DNA from: Actinoplanes xinjiangensis | Lineage (GTDB): Bacteria; Actinomycetota; Actinomycetes; Mycobacteriales; Micromonosporaceae | DNA: 64,000 nucleotides | Assembly: GCF_003148685.1 (NCBI RefSeq) | Contig: NZ_QGGR01000006.1 | Span: forward strand, 186,001-250,000 | Reading direction: 5' to 3' | In this document: one piece after another, positions 1-7,130 of the stretch | How the letters are laid out: every line of letters starts with the position of its first letter | Numbering within the stretch: the stretch's first letter is position 1 | Made by a program: the position numbers and the translations under genes | Notes under the pieces: generated by a model | What the model was told of the DNA's origin: nothing | The model's database searches: none | What the model saw: only the letters and a program-made list of their open reading frames with translations

Positions 1-1
1 G

Positions 2-112
2 CTGGCGGGGCTCGAGGTGCTGCGGCAGCCGCAGGCCGCGAATCCGTCGTATCTGTCGAAACGGCAGTTCGCGGCGTTGCGCCGGGATTTCCGGGACGCG
101 TTCGCATGGTGA
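2..112 (+). CDS. 3' end of an unidentified protein (partial)
   Basis: The window opens inside a reading frame that gives 36 residues ending in FRDAFAW before a TGA at 110-112. Codon use (G/C in nearly every third position) matches a real gene. The fragment has mixed hydrophobic and basic residues and no motif I recognise, so no function is assigned. The start lies outside the window. Confidence 0.5.
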   Translation: MAGLEVLRQPQAANPSYLSKRQFAALRRDFRDAFAW

Positions 113-208
113 GTGGGCAACCGGCCCGGCGGCCGCGTCGCGGCCTTGACCCAACTGCCGCCGGCGGGGTGCGGGCGGGGCGGTGAGGGTGCGGTCGAGG
201 ACTTCTCC

Positions 209-220
209 GATCGTACGATC
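209..220. promoter_or_regulatory. Perfect 12-bp palindrome upstream of the kinase gene
   Basis: GATCGTACGATC is a perfect inverted repeat in the short gap before the histidine kinase at 281. It could be an operator. The likely core promoter is the TAGGGT box about 6 nt before the ATG, which would give a leaderless transcript. No regulator can be named, and palindromes of this length also occur by chance in GC-rich DNA. Confidence 0.25.
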
Positions 221-280
221 ACCGGCTTCTACTGCATTTGCGGTACATTTTTTCGCCCTGACCGGCGTTAGGGTGCGTTT

Positions 281-1384
281 ATGCGGACGGCGAACTGGTT
301 GATCGCGATCGGGGTCACCGGCGTGGTGCTGACCTCCGTGCTCACCCAGCAGCGTCCGGCTACCGTCCGGGACGTGCTCGCCTGCCTGTTGGTGGTGACG
401 AGTGGGCTGGCGCTGGCCGCGTTGCGCCGGGCGCCGATCGTGGTGCTGGTCGTCACCGGGGTCTGCGTCGTCGGGTACACCGTGGCCGGGTTCGCGGTGC
501 CGGCGCTCGCGTTCCTGGTCGCGGTCTACGGCGGTTTCCGGGCCGGGCATCGGGCGGTCACCGTCGGGGCGGGTGTCGGGATGCTGGCCGCGCTGCCGCT
601 CGCGTTCCTGGCGTCGCCGGCCGAGCCGGCGGTCACCGAGGCGCTCGCGCAGGCCCGTGGGGTGCTGGAGCTGGCCTGGCTGGTCGCCGCCGGTTTCGCC
701 GGGGAGGCGCTGCGGCAGGCCGAGCGGCGCGCCGACGAGGCGGAGCGCACCCGCGAGGAGACGGCCCGGCTGCGGGCCACGCAGGAGCGGCTGCACATCG
801 CCCGCGAGCTGCACGATTCGCTGACCCACCAGATCTCGATCATCAAGGTGCAGGCGGAGGTCGCGGTGCATCTGGCGCGTAAGCGGGGTGAGCAGGTGCC
901 GGAGGCGCTGGTGGCGATCCGGGAGGCGGGCCGGGCCGCGACGCGGGAGCTGCGGGCCACGCTGGACACGCTGCGGCAGGACGGTGACGCGCCGCCGCAC
1001 GGCCTCGACCAGCTGGCGGAACTGCTGGCCGGGGTGGAGGGCATCGGGTTGCGCACCGAGTTGACGATCGCGGGGGAGCGGGCCGACGTGCCGGACGCGG
1101 TGGGGCGGACCGCGTACCGGATCGTGCAGGAGTCGCTGACGAACACCGCCCGGCACGCCGCGGCGTCGACCGCGTCCGTCCGCATCGACTACCGGCCGGA
1201 TGCGCTGGCCATCCGGGTCGACGACGACGGCGCCGCGAGACCGGGGGTGACACCGGTGCCGGGGATCGGATTGCAGGGCATGCGGGAGCGGGTGACCGCG
1301 CTCGGCGGCCGGTTGCTCGCCGGCCCGCGCAGTGAGGGCGGCTTCACCGTTCAGGCGGAGCTGCCGCTGGAGCGGGTCGGATGA
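281..1384 (+). CDS. NarL-type sensor histidine kinase
   Basis: This is a 367-residue membrane sensor kinase that should autophosphorylate and pass phosphate to the adjacent regulator. The first 140 residues form about four or five hydrophobic helices with almost no extracytoplasmic loop, so the signal is probably sensed within the membrane. A HisKA_3 dimerisation box follows (RELHDSLTHQ, phospho-acceptor His about residue 178). A compact HATPase_c domain comes next, with an N-box around QESLTNTARHA and the late GIGLQGMRERV motif. The last codons overlap the response regulator start by 4 bp (ATGA), so the two are translationally coupled. A TAGGGT box just before the ATG suggests leaderless transcription. 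The stimulus is unknown. Confidence 0.9.
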   Translation: MRTANWLIAIGVTGVVLTSVLTQQRPATVRDVLACLLVVTSGLALAALRRAPIVVLVVTGVCVVGYTVAGFAVPALAFLVAVYGGFRAGHRAVTVGAGVGMLAALPLAFLASPAEPAVTEALAQARGVLELAWLVAAGFAGEALRQAERRADEAERTREETARLRATQERLHIARELHDSLTHQISIIKVQAEVAVHLARKRGEQVPEALVAIREAGRAATRELRATLDTLRQDGDAPPHGLDQLAELLAGVEGIGLRTELTIAGERADVPDAVGRTAYRIVQESLTNTARHAAASTASVRIDYRPDALAIRVDDDGAARPGVTPVPGIGLQGMRERVTALGGRLLAGPRSEGGFTVQAELPLERVG

Positions 1385-2049
1385 TCCGGGTGCTGCTGGT
1401 CGACGACCAGCCGTTGCTGCGCAGCGGCTTCCGGGCGCTGCTCGACGCGGAGGACGACATCGAGGTGGTCGCCGAGGCCGGCGACGGCAGGCAGGGCGTC
1501 GACCTGGCCCGGATGCGGCTGCCGGACCTGGCGCTCGTCGACATCCGGATGCCGGTGATGGACGGCATCGAGACGACCCGGCAGATCGCCGCGGATCCCG
1601 CTCTCGCCGGGGTCCGCGTGGTGATCCTCACCAACTACGGCGACGACGAGCACGTCTTCCAGGCGTTGCGGGCCGGTGCGGCCGGCTTCCTGGTCAAGGA
1701 CATCACCCCCGACGACTTCCTGCATGCGGTACGCGTGGCCGCCCGCGGCGACGCACTGCTCGCCCCGTCGATCACCCGGATGCTGATCAGCCGGTACGTC
1801 AGTGAGCCCCCGGGCGGTGGGGTGAACCGGTTCGTGGCCGAGCTGACCAACCGGGAACGGGAGGCGGTCGTCCTCGCCGCGCGCGGCCTGTCCAACGACG
1901 AGATCGCCGCCGCCATGGTGATCAGCCCGTTGACGGCGAAGACCCACGTGAACCGGGCGATGACCAAGTTGCGGGCCCGTGACCGGGCGCAGCTGGTGGT
2001 GTTCGCCTACGAGTCGGGGCTGCTCAGCCCGCGGACCCGGAGTCACTGA
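1381..2049 (+). CDS. NarL/LuxR-family response regulator
   Basis: This 222-residue DNA-binding regulator has an N-terminal receiver domain with acidic pocket DD at residues 8-9, phospho-acceptor Asp about residue 54 in LVDIRMP, and Lys in FLVKDI. The C-terminal LuxR-type helix-turn-helix has LTNREREAVVLAARGLSNDEIA followed by KTHVNRAMTKL. It is the partner of the kinase it overlaps. No target operon can be assigned, because the next gene downstream converges on it. Confidence 0.9.
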   Translation: MIRVLLVDDQPLLRSGFRALLDAEDDIEVVAEAGDGRQGVDLARMRLPDLALVDIRMPVMDGIETTRQIAADPALAGVRVVILTNYGDDEHVFQALRAGAAGFLVKDITPDDFLHAVRVAARGDALLAPSITRMLISRYVSEPPGGGVNRFVAELTNREREAVVLAARGLSNDEIAAAMVISPLTAKTHVNRAMTKLRARDRAQLVVFAYESGLLSPRTRSH

Positions 2050-2088
2050 ACCGGTGCCGGGCCCGACCCGCGCGGTCTGCGGCCCCGG

Positions 2089-2910
2089 TCATGACCAGAC
2101 GGCCCGTACCGCCTCGGCGAGGGTCTCGCCCTGACGCAGGCCGGCCAGCACCGCGGCGGGACGCCGGGACGCGTCCATGAAGTTCGGGCCGAACGCGGTG
2201 AGCGACTCCTGGTCCGGTTCGATGAGCAGGGTCTTCCCGGCACCGGTCGCGGCGATCTCCTCGACGATCCGCTCCCGGCCCAGCATCGCCAGCGGGGCGA
2301 TCACCACGAGCCGTTCGGCACCGGCGGCCAGGTCGGCCCCGGCACCGAGGCGCACCCCACCGTCGATGTAGCGGCGGTCACCGATGGTCACCGGGGGCAT
2401 CAGACCGGGTACGGCACAACTGGCCGCCACCGCCTGCAACAGCGGCACACCCGCCCCGGAGTCCAGCACGACGTCGCGTCCGTCGGCCGCGTCGACGACC
2501 ACGATCCGCAGGTCACCGGCCGGCCACTCGGTCACCGGCAGGAGCTCGGCGATCCGGGCCAGATAGCGTGTCTCGTCCAGGCCGGCGGCCAGGGCCATCG
2601 CCCCGACCTGCGCGCGGGCCTGCTGTGCCGGGACCGAGGGGTCGAGCAGCACGGCCATCGCGGTCAGCCACTCACCACCACGGCCGGGCCCGGTGCGGGC
2701 CGGTTCGGCGGGTACCTGCTGCCGGGTGACGGCCGCCTCGACGTCGGCGCCGGCGGCCAGGAGGGTGCCGACGACCGACCCGGCGGACGTGCCGATGATC
2801 GTGTCGGCGTCGCCGAGCGGCACCCCGGCCCGGTGCAGGCCGCAGAGCAGCCCGAGATGCCACGCGATGCCGGTCACACCGCCGCCACCGAGAACGAGAA
2901 TCCTGCTCAC
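2089..2910 (-). CDS. Patatin-like phospholipase
   Basis: This is a 273-residue patatin-fold lipid acyl hydrolase using a Ser-Asp dyad. It has the N-terminal oxyanion glycine loop GGGGVTG, the nucleophile elbow GTSAGS and the second catalytic motif IDGGVR. I chose the GTG at 2910, which begins VSRILVLGGGG, because the family starts right at the glycine loop and the upstream extension is Arg/Pro-rich out-of-family sequence. A TACGGT box lies about 8 nt before that GTG. There is no signal peptide or membrane helix, so the enzyme should be cytosolic. It stands alone and converges on the response regulator. The lipid substrate is unknown. Confidence 0.85.
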   Translation of the reverse strand: MSRILVLGGGGVTGIAWHLGLLCGLHRAGVPLGDADTIIGTSAGSVVGTLLAAGADVEAAVTRQQVPAEPARTGPGRGGEWLTAMAVLLDPSVPAQQARAQVGAMALAAGLDETRYLARIAELLPVTEWPAGDLRIVVVDAADGRDVVLDSGAGVPLLQAVAASCAVPGLMPPVTIGDRRYIDGGVRLGAGADLAAGAERLVVIAPLAMLGRERIVEEIAATGAGKTLLIEPDQESLTAFGPNFMDASRRPAAVLAGLRQGETLAEAVRAVWS

Positions 2911-3118
2911 GGATCCGTACCGTAACGGCGGACCGGGCCGGTGTCGATGCCCGGCCGGGGGGTGACGGCGGCGACTCGGGCGATGGCCGGGCGCGGTGAA
3001 CATGAATAGGGTTCTGCGGTCGGTGGTGAACGTGCTTGCGGAGATCGATGGGGTGAGGATGCGCGGGGGCGAATGGTCCGGGGCACAGCTGATTGACAGC
3101 GGTATCTAGGTTGTGCGC

Positions 3119-4297
3119 GTGAAGATCAGGTACCTACTCCACAACGCGTACGGGGTCGGCGGCACGATCCGTACGGTCTTCAATCAGGCCAACGCGTTGT
3201 GTGCCACCCACGACGTCGAGATCGCCAGCGTGTACCGGACCGCTGAGACCCCGGCGTTCCCGCTGGATCCGCGGGTGCGGCTGGTCTCGGTGACCGGCCT
3301 TCGTAACGACGGTTCCCGATGGACCGGTAAGCCGGAACGCCGCCGCCGGCTGTTGCGCCGGACGCGGATGCTGCCCAACCCGCTGCCGCACGGCAACGAC
3401 TTCCGGTACAACCGCTGGGACCCGATGGTCGACCTCAAGATCATCCGCTACATGCGCTCCCAGCGCGACGGGATCCTGATCAGCACCCGGCCCGCGCTGA
3501 ACCTGTTGTCCGCCTGGTTCGGGCCGCGCAGGCTGATCCGGATCGGTCAGGACCACATGAACTTCAACAGCTACAAGCCGAATCTGAAGGCCCAGATCGT
3601 CCGCGCCTACCCCCGGCTGGACGCGGTGACCGTGCTGACCCACGCGGACCTTGCGTCCTACCGCGCGGCGGTGGGCGACACGGTGAACCTGACCCGCATC
3701 CCGAACGGCATCCCGCCCCGCGAGGCGGCCCCCGGCGGCGAGCGGGCGAAGGTCGTGGTGGCCGCCGGCCGACTGTTCCAGCAGAAGGGCTTCGACCTGC
3801 TGATCGAGGCCTGGGTGCAGGTCCATCGCCGGCACCCGGACTGGCGGTTGTACATCTTCGGCGAGGGCAAACTGCGCAAGACGCTGACCGAGCAGATCGC
3901 CGGGCACGGCCTCGGTGACGTGGTCAAGCTGCGGGGCCTGTCGCGCACTCTGGACACCGAGTTCGCCAAGGCGTCGGTGTTCGTGCTCTCCTCCCGCAAG
4001 GAGGGCCTGCCGATGGTGCTTCTCGAGGCGATGGGTGCCGGGCTGCCGGTGGTGTCGTACGACTGCCCGACCGGCCCGGCCGACGTGGTCGAGGACGGGG
4101 TGAACGGCCTGCTCATCCCGGCCGAAGACGTGCCCGGCCTGGCCGCCGGCCTGTCCCGCCTGATCGACAGCCCGCAGGACCGGGCGGCCTTCGGCGCGGC
4201 GGCCCGGGTGACCGCCTCCGATTACGGGATGCCGGTCGTGGCCGCCCGGTGGGAGGACCTGTTCCAGCGGGTGTCGAGGGAACTCGCCGCCCGGTAG
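3119..4297 (+). CDS. GT4-family glycosyltransferase
   Basis: This 392-residue retaining GT-B glycosyltransferase has an N-terminal acceptor domain containing a glycine-rich loop (AYGVGGTIRTVFNQ). The C-terminal nucleotide-sugar domain has GRLFQQKGFDLLIEA and the E-x7-E donor motif in RKEGLPMVLLEAMGAGLP. Cap or teichuronic-type glycan work and glycolipid work are both possible, and no neighbour settles the substrate. Two in-frame GTGs exist at 3113 and 3119. I prefer 3119 because the TAGGTT box at 3107-3112 would then place transcription start exactly on the start codon, and VKIRYLL is the usual family N-terminus. A strong terminator follows. Confidence 0.85.
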   Translation: MKIRYLLHNAYGVGGTIRTVFNQANALCATHDVEIASVYRTAETPAFPLDPRVRLVSVTGLRNDGSRWTGKPERRRRLLRRTRMLPNPLPHGNDFRYNRWDPMVDLKIIRYMRSQRDGILISTRPALNLLSAWFGPRRLIRIGQDHMNFNSYKPNLKAQIVRAYPRLDAVTVLTHADLASYRAAVGDTVNLTRIPNGIPPREAAPGGERAKVVVAAGRLFQQKGFDLLIEAWVQVHRRHPDWRLYIFGEGKLRKTLTEQIAGHGLGDVVKLRGLSRTLDTEFAKASVFVLSSRKEGLPMVLLEAMGAGLPVVSYDCPTGPADVVEDGVNGLLIPAEDVPGLAAGLSRLIDSPQDRAAFGAAARVTASDYGMPVVAARWEDLFQRVSRELAAR

Positions 4298-4311
4298 TCC
4301 CGCTCTCCCGT

Positions 4312-4350
4312 GATCAGCGCCGGCCCGAACGGGTCCGGCGCTGATCTTTT
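4312..4350 (+). terminator. Rho-independent terminator of the glycosyltransferase gene
   Basis: A perfect 12-bp stem, GATCAGCGCCGG with CCGGCGCTGATC, has an 11-nt loop and is followed directly by TTTT. It lies 14 nt after the glycosyltransferase stop codon. Confidence 0.85.
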
Positions 4351-4387
4351 GTGCTCCGGAGCGGCCTTGGAACTTCTGCCGAATGGC

Positions 4388-4396
4388 GAAAGTTTC
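4388..4396. promoter_or_regulatory. GAAAGTTTC palindrome upstream of the CE15 esterase gene
   Basis: GAAAGTTTC is a perfect 9-bp palindrome (4+1+4), located 108 bp before the esterase start. Short palindromes of this type serve as LacI-family operators upstream of actinobacterial glycoside hydrolase genes, so I read it as a candidate sugar-responsive operator. No second copy was found near the other polysaccharide genes in the window. Confidence 0.3.
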
Positions 4397-4503
4397 AGTT
4401 GAGGCTTCCGGGAGGTGAACTCATTTACGCACTTGAATTCACCGATACATCTTCGTAACGTCACGGCCATCGCTCTCACCGTCCCCAGGAAGGAGCTTCC
4501 CCA

Positions 4504-6078
4504 GTGCCACAGCTCCGTACGAGAGCCACCATGATCGCGGTGTCGGTCCTCGCCGCCGCCGCGGCCGTCCTCGCCGTCCCCACCACCGCCCGCGCCGCCG
4601 CCGTCGAGGACGACGGCGCCGACTGTCCCGTCGCCGCCTCACCCGCCGTCAGCACCGCCCAGCTGCCCGACCCGTTCACCCGCATCGACGGCACCCGGAT
4701 CACCACCACCGCCGACTGGCGCTGCCGCCGCGCCGAGATCCGCGAGATGGCCGAACGCCACGTCTACGGCCAGAAACCCGCCCGCCCGGCCACCGTCTCC
4801 GGCACGGTCACCGGCTCCGCCGTCACCGCCACCGTCACCGACCAGGGCCGCACCGCCAGTTTCTCGGCGAGCGTGCAGCTGCCCACCACCGGCACCGCGC
4901 CCTACCCGGCGGTCGTGGTCCTCGGCGGCCTCGGCGCCGACACCACCACCATCCGCAACGCCGGGGCCGCGGTGATCAGCTTCGACCCGCTCGCCGTCGG
5001 CCGTGAGGGCACCGGCCGCGCCGCCAAGCAGGGTGCCTTCTACACCCTCCACGGCTCGACCAGCACCACCGGCATCCTGATGGCCTGGGCGTGGGGCGTC
5101 AGCCGGCTCATCGACGTCGTCGAACAGTCCGGCGGCGGCATCCTGCGCGCCGACGCGCTCGGTGTCACCGGCTGCTCCCGCTACGGCAAGGGCGCCTTCG
5201 CCGCCGGCGCGTTCGACCAGCGGCTCGCCCTCACCATGCCGATCGAATCGGGCACCGCCGGCGTGCCGATCCTGCGCGGCGTACCCGGCGAATCCGGTGC
5301 CCAGCCACTGAGCAGCGCCTACGGCGAGCAGCCGTGGCTCGGCGACGCGTTCGGCTCCTACACCGGCAACCCGAACAGCCTGCCCGTCGACACCCACGAA
5401 CTGGTCGGCCTGGTCGCGCCCCGCGGACTGTTCATCATGGAGAACCCGCACGTCGACTGGCTCGCCGCCCGGTCCGGCAGCGTGGCGGCACTCGGCGGGG
5501 CCGAGATCTACAAGGCACTCGGCGCCGGCGGCGCCATCAGCTACTGGTCCGACGTCAGCGACGGCACCCACTGCGCCGCACGCACCGAGTGGCGCGGCCC
5601 GCTCCAGCAGAACATCCAGAAGTTCCTTCTCAAGACCGGGAGCAGCACGGGTACGTTCCGCATCGCCGCCCGCAAGCAGGGGGACCTGGCGCAGTGGCGC
5701 TCCTGGCAGACCCCGATCCTGAGCGGCGGCCCGTCCTCACCGCCGCCGTCGTCACCGTCCTCGCCCCCGCCGTCCTCACCGCCGCCGTCCTCGCCCCCGC
5801 CGTCCTCCGGCTCCTGCACGGCGACGATCACTCCGGGCACGGTCTGGGGCGATCGCTACAACACCACCGTCACGATCGCCGGTGGTACGAACTGGACGGT
5901 GGCCGTCGCGGTCACCGCGCCGCAGCAGGTCACGACCACCTGGAGCGGCTCCTTCACGTCGAACGGCGGCACGCTGACCGTCCGTCCCAACGGCAGCGGC
6001 AACACGTTCGGCTTCACGACGATGATGAACGGGAGCAGCTCCGCCCGCCCGCGCATCGTCTCCTGCATTACCGGGTAG
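4504..6078 (+). CDS. Secreted CE15 glucuronoyl esterase with C-terminal carbohydrate-binding-like module
   Basis: This 524-residue exoenzyme is predicted to cleave ester bonds between 4-O-methyl-glucuronic acid on xylan and lignin alcohols. A signal peptide covers about residues 1-32. The catalytic domain follows (about 45-385) with the CE15 signature GCSRYGKGA (nucleophile Ser about residue 225), the acidic residue in MPIESG and a late DGTHCAARTEW histidine region. A Ser/Pro linker of repeated SPPPSS lies at about 412-437. A last domain of about 90 residues begins and ends with Cys and is rich in Trp/Thr/Asn like CBM2 modules. The start is the GTG preceded by GGAAGGAG. It sits next to, but convergent with, the mannan operon. 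The C-terminal domain assignment is the least certain part. Confidence 0.85.
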   Translation: MPQLRTRATMIAVSVLAAAAAVLAVPTTARAAAVEDDGADCPVAASPAVSTAQLPDPFTRIDGTRITTTADWRCRRAEIREMAERHVYGQKPARPATVSGTVTGSAVTATVTDQGRTASFSASVQLPTTGTAPYPAVVVLGGLGADTTTIRNAGAAVISFDPLAVGREGTGRAAKQGAFYTLHGSTSTTGILMAWAWGVSRLIDVVEQSGGGILRADALGVTGCSRYGKGAFAAGAFDQRLALTMPIESGTAGVPILRGVPGESGAQPLSSAYGEQPWLGDAFGSYTGNPNSLPVDTHELVGLVAPRGLFIMENPHVDWLAARSGSVAALGGAEIYKALGAGGAISYWSDVSDGTHCAARTEWRGPLQQNIQKFLLKTGSSTGTFRIAARKQGDLAQWRSWQTPILSGGPSSPPPSSPSSPPPSSPPPSSPPPSSGSCTATITPGTVWGDRYNTTVTIAGGTNWTVAVAVTAPQQVTTTWSGSFTSNGGTLTVRPNGSGNTFGFTTMMNGSSSARPRIVSCITG

Positions 6079-6083
6079 AGGGG

Positions 6084-6118
6084 GCCGGTGCGGCCGGGTG
6101 ACCCCCGGCCGCACCGGC
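6084..6118. terminator. Bidirectional hairpin between convergent esterase and mannanase genes
   Basis: A perfect 15-bp stem, GCCGGTGCGGCCGGG with CCCGGCCGCACCGGC, and a 5-nt loop fill the 53-bp gap between two convergent stop codons. There is no T-run, which is common for terminators in high-GC actinobacteria. Confidence 0.7.
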
Positions 6119-6131
6119 GTTACCACCGGCG

Positions 6132-7112
6132 TCAGCCGAACCTGATCTCACCCTGGTTCAGCACCCGCGGATGGAAGTACGCCGCCTGGATCTCGGCGTT
6201 GGTGTTACTGCCGCGCAACTGCTCCGACCAGACCATGAAGTACGCCCACCGCGTCTGCGACGTCAGCAGAGCAGCGTTCGGCACCTTCCCCATCTCGGCG
6301 ATCGCGATCGGCTTACCCGCCGCGATCGTCTGGATCTGCTGGTAGTCACCCGCCGACGGATGGCCCTTGTACCAGACGTCGAGCGACACCACGTCGGCGT
6401 AGCCGGCGCCCGGGTAGTAACCCGACCATCCGCCGGCCGGATTGTCCTGCACGTTCCACACCCAGATCAGGTTGGTCAGGCCCTGACTGTCGAAGTAGTC
6501 GCGCATCTGCTGGTAGATCTTCGCGCCGCCGTTCGCGCCGGGCCGGCCGCCCCACCAGTTCCACGTCTCGTTCATCTCGTGGAACGGCCGCCACAGCACC
6601 GGCACCCCGGCGTCGCGCAGCTGCCGCAGATAGGGCACCACCTCGGCCATCCGGCTGCGCCACGTCTGGTTGAGCGCGGTGCCGCCGGTGACGATCTGCT
6701 GGAACTGGGTGTTCGAGATCTGCGTCTTCACGCCACCCTCGAACTCGCACGTCCGCCCGACCGTGGGGGAGCAGGCGTGCCAGGTCAGTGCCACCAGTGA
6801 ACCGTTGGCCCACTCCTGCCGGGCCTGGTCGACGACGCGCTGCCGGTTGGCGACGTCGTCGGCGCGGAACATCATGTCGCCGCCCCACAGGCCCGGCCAC
6901 TGCCCGGTCACGTCGTAGACCTGCCGGGTGTACTGGCCGGGGGAGCCGGCCGGTTCCTTGTTGTGCTGGCCGGAGACGATGCCGGTGCCGGTGATCGACC
7001 GCAGGTGGTTGAGGACGGTCGCCTTGCTCGTCGCCGGAAAGGCGGTGGCGGGGACGGGGAGGAGTGCGGCGCCGAGCAGCAGCGCCGCGCCGATCGCCAG
7101 GGGGACTCGCAC
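6132..7112 (-). CDS. Secreted GH26 beta-mannanase
   Basis: This 326-residue endo-beta-1,4-mannanase-type enzyme has a signal peptide at about residues 1-24, so it acts outside the cell. The GH26 hallmarks are clear: the acid/base Glu about residue 179 in WRPFHEMNE, aromatic WNWWGG beside it, and the nucleophile Glu about residue 273 in IAIAEMGK. There is no extra binding module. The GTG start is preceded by AAGGAGG and lies 18 bp after the beta-mannosidase stop, so it is the last gene of the importer/mannosidase operon. That context strongly supports beta-mannan as the substrate. Confidence 0.9.
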   Translation of the reverse strand: MRVPLAIGAALLLGAALLPVPATAFPATSKATVLNHLRSITGTGIVSGQHNKEPAGSPGQYTRQVYDVTGQWPGLWGGDMMFRADDVANRQRVVDQARQEWANGSLVALTWHACSPTVGRTCEFEGGVKTQISNTQFQQIVTGGTALNQTWRSRMAEVVPYLRQLRDAGVPVLWRPFHEMNETWNWWGGRPGANGGAKIYQQMRDYFDSQGLTNLIWVWNVQDNPAGGWSGYYPGAGYADVVSLDVWYKGHPSAGDYQQIQTIAAGKPIAIAEMGKVPNAALLTSQTRWAYFMVWSEQLRGSNTNAEIQAAYFHPRVLNQGEIRFG

Positions 7113-7130
7113 GGGTGTTACCTCCTTGCG